From CAJXCL01 sp964394335 (GTDB taxonomy: Bacteria; Nitrospinota; Nitrospinia; CAJXCL01), in contig CAYMVZ010000004.1 in assembly GCA_964394335.1 (NCBI GenBank), forward strand, positions 1 through 53,927: a stretch of 53,927 nucleotides of DNA. The letters run 5' to 3'. Under the pieces are notes generated by a model. It had not been told where the DNA came from, made no database searches, and worked only from the letters and a program-made list of their open reading frames with translations. The position numbers were made by a program, and so were the translations under genes. Below, piece after piece: positions 43,697 through 49,992 of this stretch. Numbering within the stretch: position 1 is the first letter of the stretch; each line of letters starts with the position of its first letter.

Positions 43697-45276
43697 TTTT
43701 TAAGCTCCTTATTTACAGCTATAAATGAGGTGCTTCCACCTCTTTTAATGAGAAAAAGCACAACATCTTTTGTGTCCGCTTTATCCATCTTTTTCTGAAA
43801 GTCGTTCAGGTTATTTATTGTTTCTCTATTAATTTCCACTATAACATCTTCACGTAGAATCCCTGCGGCGCTGACAGGACTGTCAGGAATAACATTTACA
43901 ACAAGAACACCGTTCCGGGAATCAAGATCAAGGCTTTCCATCAACTCCGGTGTTATAGCTTGAACACGAAGCCCCATTTTTTCAATATTGTTAGATGTTA
44001 TTACTCTTGTATCTCCGGGTCGTTCTAATGTGGTTTTAATCACTTTTCTTTCGTCATCACGAATGACAACTACTTCCACTTCTAAACCGGGCTCTGTTCG
44101 CGCGACGATTTTTAAAAGTTCTTCTATACCTTTAGTCGACTGGCCGTCAAATTCAACAATAACATCTCCTCTTTTAATGCCGCTCCTTTCTGCCGGGCTT
44201 CCTTTTAGAACATCTCCAACCAGTACCCCTTCATTATTAGAAAGGTTAAATAATTTAGCTAATTCCGGAGTTATGCTTTGAATGATGATACCAAGACGGC
44301 CTCTATTATCTGTTCCTTTTGCATTTGAGTTCTCTGTTATCGACGGCATCATTACATGGTCTATCATCATCCCGAACCTTTCATCCGGGTGGATAGCCTG
44401 TCCCATCATCATTCCCATATCTGTTGTGGTCGGTGGCGCTATAGACTGGATGTAAAAAGCAAGAGCCATAATTTCATTCTGAGTAAGGGAATCTGAAAAT
44501 GAAGGCATGGGGGTACCGTTTAGACCGGTTGCTATGGTTAGATAAATATCTTCGATTTCCAGACCACGCTTAAGAATCTGTCGACGAAAATTAGTTGGAA
44601 GGATCGGCTGCTGCCAGTCGTCTTTAAGCTGATCTGCATTTGAACCATCACCGTAACCCTCAACGCCATGACATACTATGCATTCAGACTTTTTATAAAG
44701 AATTTCCCCCTGTTTAATATAATCCATAGATGACTTGTTGGGTTTTGGAACCTTTACAATTTGAGACTTTTCATCATCTTCAAAAGCATCAGAAAAAGTT
44801 TTAATGTAATAAGCAACAGACCATTTTTGATCGGTAGTCAGTCCCGGCCATGGGAGCATTGCGGTCCCATGCAAGCCGCGAGAAATAGTTTTGAAAATAT
44901 CTTCGTCTGTTGGCAAGTCGCCGGTCGGGGTTGAGCGGAATTTATATACGCCATATGTAAAATCACGGGGTTTTGTTAGCAGTCTAAAGGCCTCTTTCCC
45001 TTTTCCGTCCCCTTTCAAGCCGTGGCAAAATACACATCGTGTTTCGTAAATAAATTTGCCTGTGCTCAATGAGACTTTATTTTCAGGCGGTTTTGGTGTC
45101 TTTAGATCGACAGGCAGCGTTTCACCGTTTATCCACCTGTTCATTAGTGACATACCACCCATCATACCGCCCATACCATTTCCCATCATATCCCCTCTCA
45201 TGGCAAAAGCAGTAAGAGAGGAAATGAAAATGATTAGTAGAGACAAAACAAATAAAAATTTATATTTTTTTGACAT
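43693..45276 (-). CDS. Diheme cytochrome c with Met-rich segments and two PDZ domains
   Basis: The 527-residue exported protein has a signal anchor (residues 5-25). A Met/Gly-rich segment, RGDMMGNGMGGMMGGM, spans 27-42. Two c-type heme sites follow, CVFCH (81-85) and CIVCH (199-203), with likely axial Met140 in GTAMLPWP and Met257 in GTPMPSF. A second Met-rich stretch (287-310, MGMMMGQAI, FGMMIDHVMM) leads into PDZ1 (about 325-415) and PDZ2 (about 433-520). PDZ domains are usually in HtrA proteases, but no protease domain is present. The Met-rich parts could bind Cu(I). The cytochrome c-PDZ combination is unusual to me. It is first in an operon with tlpA and DUF255. Confidence 0.9.
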   Translation of the reverse strand: MSKKYKFLFVLSLLIIFISSLTAFAMRGDMMGNGMGGMMGGMSLMNRWINGETLPVDLKTPKPPENKVSLSTGKFIYETRCVFCHGLKGDGKGKEAFRLLTKPRDFTYGVYKFRSTPTGDLPTDEDIFKTISRGLHGTAMLPWPGLTTDQKWSVAYYIKTFSDAFEDDEKSQIVKVPKPNKSSMDYIKQGEILYKKSECIVCHGVEGYGDGSNADQLKDDWQQPILPTNFRRQILKRGLEIEDIYLTIATGLNGTPMPSFSDSLTQNEIMALAFYIQSIAPPTTTDMGMMMGQAIHPDERFGMMIDHVMMPSITENSNAKGTDNRGRLGIIIQSITPELAKLFNLSNNEGVLVGDVLKGSPAERSGIKRGDVIVEFDGQSTKGIEELLKIVARTEPGLEVEVVVIRDDERKVIKTTLERPGDTRVITSNNIEKMGLRVQAITPELMESLDLDSRNGVLVVNVIPDSPVSAAGILREDVIVEINRETINNLNDFQKKMDKADTKDVVLFLIKRGGSTSFIAVNKELKK

Positions 45277-45310
45277 GTAATGTTTTACTTAATTGTAATA
45301 ATTTTAATTT

Positions 45311-45410
45311 AACCGCAGAGGTCGCAGAGACCCTTCGACAATCTCAGGGTGACATAATGTTACCAAGATTGCATAATAAACTGTCATGGTGAGCTTACCG
45401 AACCATTTGC
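45311..45410. repeat. ACCGCAGAGGTCGCAGAG repeat plus CTTCGACAATCTCAGGGTGAC
   Basis: A short member of the GCAGAG...GCGGAG family is followed directly by CTTCGACAATCTCAGGGTG and GTCATGGTGAGCTTACCGAA, relatives of the TCGAAGGG...CTGAG family. No gene is in the gap between the cytochrome c gene and the PCYCGC gene. Confidence 0.6.
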
Positions 45411-45453
45411 GATTTTGCGGTTATTTTACATTTTTTTTACAGAGGACAATATT

Positions 45454-45978
45454 TTATATGTTTTTTATGAAAGAAAATAACCTCGCCATCTCATTATTAT
45501 TGTAGCTTTTAAGTTTTTTTCCAAATTTACTATCTATCTTTTTTATAATTTCCTTTATTGTAAGGCCTTTTTGTACATAGTAATAAGCATCCAGGGCCTC
45601 GTTTATACAGATATCGCATTGAGATGCATGATTATCCACAAAACATGTCAGGTTACTCTTGTGGCCAAAATTTAATTCACAGTCGCAATAGCAGTAAATC
45701 TTATCCAAAACCTGGGGAATTTCTTTTGCTGCCTCGTAGGCTTTTGCAACCTTGCCGCTAAACTTAGCAGGGGAAAGAGTAGGCCGTGTCTCTCCGCCGG
45801 GCGGTACAGGATAGCCATTGAGATCTATTTTAGAATAGGGATTGGATAATTTTGGCTCGTGCTTTCCAAAAGCGATCCAACCAGCGGATAAAACTCCAAT
45901 TAGCAAAATACATGATGTGATAAAAATGACCCTTTGATTCTTTTTGGGATGGGTTCCGGTTTTCTTGCCTTTTTTCAT
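45454..45978 (-). CDS. Membrane-anchored PCYCGC-motif protein
   Basis: The 174-residue protein has a basic N-terminus, one membrane anchor (about 17-38, FITSCILLIGVLSAGWIAF) and an extracytoplasmic domain of the PCYCGC family. The motif reads IYCYCDCELNFGHKSNLTCF followed by NHASQCDICINEAL, five or more conserved Cys. The usual Gly in CYCGC is Asp here. Family function is unknown; the Cys pattern and its neighbours (cytochrome c, TlpA) point to metal or heme handling. It lies upstream of the cytochrome c gene on the same strand, across a repeat-filled gap. Confidence 0.85.
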   Translation of the reverse strand: MKKGKKTGTHPKKNQRVIFITSCILLIGVLSAGWIAFGKHEPKLSNPYSKIDLNGYPVPPGGETRPTLSPAKFSGKVAKAYEAAKEIPQVLDKIYCYCDCELNFGHKSNLTCFVDNHASQCDICINEALDAYYYVQKGLTIKEIIKKIDSKFGKKLKSYNNNEMARLFSFIKNI

Positions 45979-46014
45979 TATAAAACCTCATTTGTCTGTA
46001 TAAAGTTAATTTTT

Positions 46015-46112
46015 GTCGGGATTAACTGGTCACGCTGAGCGGGACTGGAGGTAGTGGATTTTTTATACGGATAAAATAATCCTGATTATCCTGTTATCCC
46101 ATCTAATATTAA
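46015..46112. repeat. GTCGGGATTAACTGGTCACG repeat with TCCTGATTATCCTGTTATCC partner
   Basis: Contains a CACGCTGAGCGGGA version of the GC palindrome at 46030-46044 and a CCTGATTATCCTGTTATCCC arm near 46080-46100. It belongs to the GACAGGAT family. Confidence 0.65.
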
Positions 46113-46128
46113 TGATGTAGGATTTTAA

Positions 46129-46539
46129 TCAGATAAGGTAAACAGAATTGATCTGGAATAGAGGATTGTTTTGAAACTTGCTTTTTTGACAGGGAAAAGA
46201 TTTTATCAATTGATTAAAGAGTTGAGGTTCATTAATTAATGAACCTTTAGCCACAGAAAGAACTTGAGAAAGCTTTCTGAGGGATACGCCTTTATTTAAA
46301 ATGATGCTATCTTTTGAAGAATAGAGGCATTCGTCTTTACAACATTCTAATGAACTACTTTTGCAGAATTGGGTTTTCATTTGTGTGGGGCAAGCCCTCT
46401 TATCTATTGTATTTATTCCGCAATTAATATCGCAGCACTGTGCGGCCTGCGCTGTTGATACTGCCTGCGGTAGAGGAACTATCTGTGAAATAATAATTGC
46501 GATAAAAATTGATAGCTTTATTAAGAGGTTTTTGTTCAT
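46129..46539 (-). CDS. Secreted Cys-rich small protein
   Basis: From the Met at 46539 the product is 136 residues with a clear signal peptide (MNKNLLIKLSIFIAIIISQI). The mature part has nine Cys within about 45 residues, including AQCCDINCGINTIDKRACP, QFCKSSSLECCKDECL and a late FPCQ. No family is recognised. The CC, CxxxC and CCxxxC spacing suggests disulfides or metal binding. A frame open to 46575 gives 12 more residues, but no ribosome site supports it. It is on the same strand as, and upstream of, the PCYCGC and cytochrome c genes. Confidence 0.6.
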   Translation of the reverse strand: MNKNLLIKLSIFIAIIISQIVPLPQAVSTAQAAQCCDINCGINTIDKRACPTQMKTQFCKSSSLECCKDECLYSSKDSIILNKGVSLRKLSQVLSVAKGSLINEPQLFNQLIKSFPCQKSKFQNNPLFQINSVYLI

Positions 46540-46599
46540 AACATTTAATTTACAATAATTAGCGTTATCATGCAAACACTTTTTGTTGAGAAAAAATTA

Positions 46600-46670
46600 A
46601 CCACGAAGAACACTAAGTACACAAAGAAAGATATTTCTTGTTCTCAGCGTCCTCTGCGGTTAATTACTCA
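46600..46670. repeat. AACCACGAAGAACACTAAGT repeat with CTCTGCGGTTAA arm
   Basis: AACCACGAAGAACACTAAG and the opposing CTCAGCGTCCTCTGCGGTTA form an imperfect inverted pair about 70 nt long between the Cys-rich gene and the SfsA fusion. Confidence 0.6.
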
Positions 46671-46716
46671 TTGAAAGCAAAATAAACTTTCCAAAAAAAA
46701 AGTTTTTGAACTTAAT

Positions 46717-47853
46717 TTAAATCAGCTTTGTCAATCTTCCCATTCTAAAATACTGAAGAAAATTTTGAAACTTAACAGAACTGATAGGATTCTTATGCAT
46801 CCCAAAAAGGTGGGACCCACAAGAGCAGTCTGAAGATCCAAAATTAGGCACATTCCAATCTGAAATCTCTTTCAGCGCTTTGGCAATTTCACATTCAAGG
46901 TCGTCCTTGCTACGTATGGGTATAAGGGTACAAATTTCGGCCACTTCTCTGAAATAATCTATATGCCAAAAAAGCTTTTTTCTCAGTCTTTTATGTCTTT
47001 CCATTCTCGCTGACAGATTTTTCTTTGCTGATCCCACATAAAGATAGAAACCGCGCTTAAAATTTATCTTTCCAAGAGCTCCTGTTTCTACACACTTTTT
47101 TTTGGAAAGTCTGAGGACAACCAAATAACTTCCTCCATCTTTAGCCTCTCTTTCCAGCACTTTCCAGGGTACTTTCAAGAGTCTAATCTTAGAAGTCAGC
47201 GAAAGGTCTTCTCGCCATCTGATAGCAAGGGGAATAATCATTATCTTTCCCCTTGCAGAGCAGAGAGACTTTACAAAGTTAAGATCAGTATGATAATCGG
47301 GGAGAAAAACTTCTGTTTCAAATGAATTAATAAGAAACAAAACCACCCCTTTTATTTTATTACTTGAAATGCGGGCAAGCTCATCAACATGCCTTTTTCC
47401 TCTTGAAGTAGGCGCATCCGGGAACATGGCAACCTTATCAGTGAAAAGCGTGCATGACTTTACTTCAAGAAAGATATCCAGAGAACCTTTTTGCAAAAGA
47501 AAATCAAACCTGGAACAGCCTTTTTTTACTTCTTTCTTTACTACTACTGCTTCTTCAAGCCCCGGAACCAGACCTTTCTCCAGAAGAAAGCGAGCAGCAT
47601 CGTTTATTTTGTGGGTATGAATCACTACAGGCTGGCCGTTCTTTTCCACAGCCACCACTCTGTATGGCAGCTTCAGTTCAGGACTGTTTGTCTTTTCAAC
47701 ATGGAGAGATACTCCCGGTAAAAGCAACTCCCATAGCCTGCCCGGGTTGGCTAAATATGCTTTTACTTTCTTGCCCTCAAGATCACAGATGATGGTAAAG
47801 CGGTTTGGCCTGGAGAGAAAAACAGCCTTTTCAATATTTTTGAATAATCGCAA
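46717..47853 (-). CDS. SfsA nuclease fused to DUF123 (GIY-YIG-like) domain
   Basis: The 378-residue protein has an SfsA domain (1 to about 235), containing NPGRLWELLLPGV, RFDFLLQKGSL and FLEVKSCTLF with the D-ExK nuclease triad, HVDELARI and FKSLCS-like elements. A C-terminal DUF123 domain (about 240-350) has the GIY-YIG-type GSYLVVLRLSKK, GFYLYVGSAKKNLSARMERH, FWHIDYFRE and FGSSDCSCGSHLF. SfsA cleaves DNA or RNA and DUF123 is GIY-YIG-like, so a two-nuclease protein is predicted. Substrate is unknown. A basic tail of about 25 residues follows. Standard SfsA is about 235 residues. Confidence 0.9.
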   Translation of the reverse strand: MRLFKNIEKAVFLSRPNRFTIICDLEGKKVKAYLANPGRLWELLLPGVSLHVEKTNSPELKLPYRVVAVEKNGQPVVIHTHKINDAARFLLEKGLVPGLEEAVVVKKEVKKGCSRFDFLLQKGSLDIFLEVKSCTLFTDKVAMFPDAPTSRGKRHVDELARISSNKIKGVVLFLINSFETEVFLPDYHTDLNFVKSLCSARGKIMIIPLAIRWREDLSLTSKIRLLKVPWKVLEREAKDGGSYLVVLRLSKKKCVETGALGKINFKRGFYLYVGSAKKNLSARMERHKRLRKKLFWHIDYFREVAEICTLIPIRSKDDLECEIAKALKEISDWNVPNFGSSDCSCGSHLFGMHKNPISSVKFQNFLQYFRMGRLTKLI

Positions 47854-47873
47854 TGGATGATAAAGAAAGAGAT

Positions 47874-48083
47874 TTAATAAGATTTAGAAAATTCATTTTT
47901 TGCGCTTTTCTCCTCTGAAGATCGCATCGCTTTTTCTTTTTTTATTTGTTCTTCTGTATTCCAACCATGTATTTCCCGATTGGGGCGAAGGCGTGAATTA
48001 TTGATAATTACGAAAATCAGGCCGCTTAATAAGATAAAAAAAACAAGGGCAAATATAAGAAGTCTCTTAAATCCATCTTTCAT
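47874..48083 (-). CDS. Small membrane protein, hypothetical
   Basis: The 69-codon frame has a single membrane helix (FALVFFILLSGLIFVIINN) followed by a charged C-terminal tail (EEQIKKEKAMRSSEEK). No family is recognised and the ribosome site is weak. It ends 20 nt upstream of the SfsA-GIY start on the same strand, so it may be cotranscribed with it. Confidence 0.4.
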   Translation of the reverse strand: MKDGFKRLLIFALVFFILLSGLIFVIINNSRLRPNREIHGWNTEEQIKKEKAMRSSEEKSAKNEFSKSY

Positions 48084-48186
48084 AGTTTGATTTTATTGAA
48101 TGATTTCTAATAGTAATCAATTTTTTGAAAAAAATATAATAGAATAAGAACGCACCCTGCCATAGACATGTTAAAAAAATAGAGAT

Positions 48187-48204
48187 CCCTTAGCAAGCTG
48201 AGGG
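48187..48204 (-). terminator. Possible terminator of the mercury operon
   Basis: On the minus strand CCCTCAGC and GCTAAGGG pair (8 bp, one G.T) around a TT loop. After a short ATCTCTA spacer there is a run of seven Ts. It lies 38 nt downstream of the merF stop. The spacer before the T-run is long for a strict intrinsic terminator. Confidence 0.45.
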
Positions 48205-48207
48205 GTT

Positions 48208-48243
48208 TCTTCTCTGCGATCTTTGTGTTCTCTGCGGTTAATT
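48208..48243. repeat. TCTCTGCGATCTTTGTGTTC repeat arm
   Basis: A lone arm of the CTCTGCG...CTCTGCGGTTAA family, ending at the merF stop codon. Confidence 0.55.
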
Positions 48244-48493
48244 ACTCATTGTTATCTGCTGGTGCACAGCATTCTTTAGCGCTTTTTTGTCTTTGAACAA
48301 CGGCATATATTATAATAATGACAAAGATACATAAAGCAGGCAGGAGAACATAATCCAGGTAGCCGGTTAAAGCCCCTAATCCAGTTACTCCAAGCAAAAC
48401 TACCAGTGCCGGAGTAAAACAGCAAAAAGCCGTAACAATGGCTCCGATAATACCGACTTTTAATAAACTTTTATTTGATGATTTGTTCATCAT
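48242..48493 (-). CDS. merF: Mercury transporter MerF-like
   Basis: From the tandem Met at 48493 (preceded by AAAGGAAGT) the product is about 83 residues with two membrane helices. VGIIGAIVTAFCCFTPALVVLL carries the vicinal Cys pair of MerF, and ALTGYLDYVLLPALC the second helix. A C-terminal CCAPADNN adds a second pair. The longer frame to 48583 overlaps the upstream gene and is not convincing. It is the last gene of the merR-merC-thioredoxin-merF operon, 23 nt after its neighbour. MerF moves Hg(II) into the cytosol for MerA, but no merA lies in the window. Confidence 0.85.
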   Translation of the reverse strand: MMNKSSNKSLLKVGIIGAIVTAFCCFTPALVVLLGVTGLGALTGYLDYVLLPALCIFVIIIIYAVVQRQKSAKECCAPADNNE

Positions 48494-48516
48494 TACTTCC
48501 TTTGCAATATAACAGA

Positions 48517-48795
48517 CTACAGGAAGACCCCGACTCCCGCAGCCTTTAGTCCTTCTACGGTCGGACCGGAGGAGAGACAACAATCCGCTATTTTTCCATC
48601 CACTACTACTGCCGGCAGTCTCTTAATCCCAAACTTTTTTACCTTATCCAGGCAATCTTCAGAATTACATGCCTCATTCAGGTTGTATACAATTACTTCG
48701 CAGCTTTCACAGGCCATATCTTTTACCATCTTTACCGTATCTTCACAGACTAAACAGCCTGCTGTAAAGAGTTCAACTTTTCTCTTTGACGCCAT
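48517..48795 (-). CDS. Cys-rich thioredoxin-fold protein in the mer operon
   Basis: From the ATG at 48795 (with a strong AAAGGAGGTGAG site) the protein is 92 residues with no signal peptide. The N-terminal strand and thiol motif are KVELFTAGCLVCEDTVKMV; the cis-Pro loop is IKRLPAVVVDGK. It contains eight Cys, including MACESCEV, EACNSEDC and the vicinal DCCLSS near the end. Typical MerP is a ferredoxin-like secreted protein; here a cytosolic glutaredoxin-like protein takes its place. It may pass Hg(II) or act as a thiol donor (inference). It overlaps the merC end by 23 nt. Confidence 0.8.
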   Translation of the reverse strand: MASKRKVELFTAGCLVCEDTVKMVKDMACESCEVIVYNLNEACNSEDCLDKVKKFGIKRLPAVVVDGKIADCCLSSGPTVEGLKAAGVGVFL

Positions 48796-49195
48796 AATCA
48801 CTCACCTCCTTTACGTTTGGATTTTTACAAACTGAGTATTCAGACCATGTTTTTGAAGCCTTCATGTCCCAAACCAGTCCTACAATTAACCCAATAACGC
48901 CTGTGTAAAACAGCATATTATTGGTTAATAATTTACCTGTAAATAGAAAAACCGCCGAAGGCAAAGCTATCCGAACAGGCCATGGAATGTTGTGTGTTTT
49001 ATAAGAACGCCAAAGACCTATTAAACCAATTCCCAGCAAGAATAAAAGCAATGTTGTTAAAACAGCGGCATTAACTAAAAAACCAAATCCAATGGCGCTT
49101 AGAAAACCCCCTATTGCCGGATAACAAAGCGGACATAGCTTTCCTAATAACGCTGAACCAATATTGCCAAAATACTGTGAAAACCGGTGGTTCAT
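48773..49195 (-). CDS. merC: MerC-like mercury transporter
   Basis: The 140-residue protein has four membrane helices with the first-helix Cys pair in ALLGKLCPLCYPAIGGFL, as in MerC. The remaining helices are VLTTLLLFLLGIGLIGLWRS, VRIALPSAVFLF and FYTGVIGLIVGLVWDM. The hydrophilic tail after residue 112 contains one more Cys. Its ATG overlaps the merR stop by 4 nt (ATGA), so expression depends on merR translation. MerT lacks the fourth helix, so MerC is the better match. Confidence 0.8.
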   Translation of the reverse strand: MNHRFSQYFGNIGSALLGKLCPLCYPAIGGFLSAIGFGFLVNAAVLTTLLLFLLGIGLIGLWRSYKTHNIPWPVRIALPSAVFLFTGKLLTNNMLFYTGVIGLIVGLVWDMKASKTWSEYSVCKNPNVKEVSDYGVKEKS

Positions 49196-49602
49196 TTTCC
49201 ATGTCCTTTTTTATCTATGCTTTTTAGTATCGGACAATGTTCTGTGGCTTGGCCGCTTTGACAGGTTTTAATCATTCCTTTCAAGACTTTCCTTATGGAC
49301 TGTAAACCCTTAATTTTTTTATCGATTTCCATTATTTTACCATTGGCCTTTTTCTTAATATCCTCACATTTAGCCTTTGTGTTGGCTCGTAACCTCAGAA
49401 GATCTTCGGTTTCTTTAAGGGTAAAACCCAGTTCTTTAGAATATCGAATAAATTCCAGGCGTTTTTTGGCCTCGTTGTCGTACAACCTGTATCCGGATTC
49501 CATCTTTGTCGTCGGTAACAGAAGTCCTCGCCGTTCATAATAGCGAATAGTCTGAATATTGACTCCAACCTTTTTCGCAAGTTCCCCTATCTTTAGTTCC
49601 AT
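49192..49602 (-). CDS. merR: Mercury-responsive transcriptional regulator MerR
   Basis: The 136-residue protein has the MerR helix-turn-helix (KIGELAKKVGVNIQTIRYYE, RRGLLLP) and a long dimerisation helix. The three Hg-binding cysteines are present at 79, 114 and 123; spacings of 35 and 9 equal those of the Tn501 MerR Cys82/117/126. The ending HCPILKSID is also typical. Unlike most Gram-negative mer operons it is the first gene of the operon it controls, not divergent. An AGGAGGGAAAA ribosome site precedes the ATG. Confidence 0.93.
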   Translation of the reverse strand: MELKIGELAKKVGVNIQTIRYYERRGLLLPTTKMESGYRLYDNEAKKRLEFIRYSKELGFTLKETEDLLRLRANTKAKCEDIKKKANGKIMEIDKKIKGLQSIRKVLKGMIKTCQSGQATEHCPILKSIDKKGHGK

Positions 49603-49619
49603 TTTTCCCTCCTGAAATA

Positions 49620-49651
49620 AATATAAGGTCTATACTATAGTATAGAGTCAA
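49620..49651 (-). promoter_or_regulatory. MerR operator/promoter with 19-bp spacer
   Basis: On the minus strand -35 TTGACT (49646-49651) and -10 TTATAT (49621-49626) are separated by 19 bp, the long spacer required for MerR-type activation. A perfect 16-bp palindrome CTATACTATAGTATAG (49630-49645) lies in the spacer, where MerR binds. A TATATT at 49620-49625 gives a 20-bp alternative. It drives merR, merC, the thioredoxin gene and merF. Confidence 0.88.
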
Positions 49652-49824
49652 GGAAAAAATAGAGAAGAATAAAAAAAATGTGCATCTTTTAATATAGAAG
49701 TTTTAGGGGATTTGGTTATAATGGATTCGGCAAAAATTAAGTTGAAAAGATTTATGCCTAAAATGAAAATTTATGCTATTACTAATTGAAAGCTTGTTTT
49801 TGAAGAAATTTTATTGTTTACTCA

Positions 49825-49955
49825 CCGGAGCGGAAGCTTATTTGATTTCGGCAAAGCTGAGCTTAGCTCTGCCATCCCTGGCCTCAACCCTTCGGGCGGT
49901 TTTCCTTCGGAAACCGTCCAATTCGGTTTTCCTTACCGAATTGTGGTTGCGGAGC
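49825..49955 (-). repeat. Structured dispersed element, copy E
   Basis: Read on the minus strand. It begins CCGCAACCACAATTCGG. Stem 1 is CAATTCGGT/ACCGAATTG (49919-49927 with 49935-49943) with loop AAGGAAA, identical in loop sequence to copy C. Stem 2 covers 49894-49919 and pairs GGACGGTTTCC with GGAAAACCGCCC. The GCCCGAAGGGTTGAGGCCAG block and GCAGAGCTAAGCTCAGCTTTG follow. It ends 40 nt before serA. The rest of the gap 49652-49824 has no gene. Confidence 0.8.
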
Positions 49956-49992
49956 CTCTCCGTTTTATAAGCTATTTGATTAAGGAGGTCTG

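Noticed and set aside
45056..45280. Plus-strand frame opposite the cytochrome c start
   Set aside because: Its sequence is the complement of the signal and Met-rich region and has no independent support.
49773..49970. Plus-strand 65-codon frame before serA
   Set aside because: It lies inside structured element E and has no ribosome site; see the matching frame at 38601-38945.
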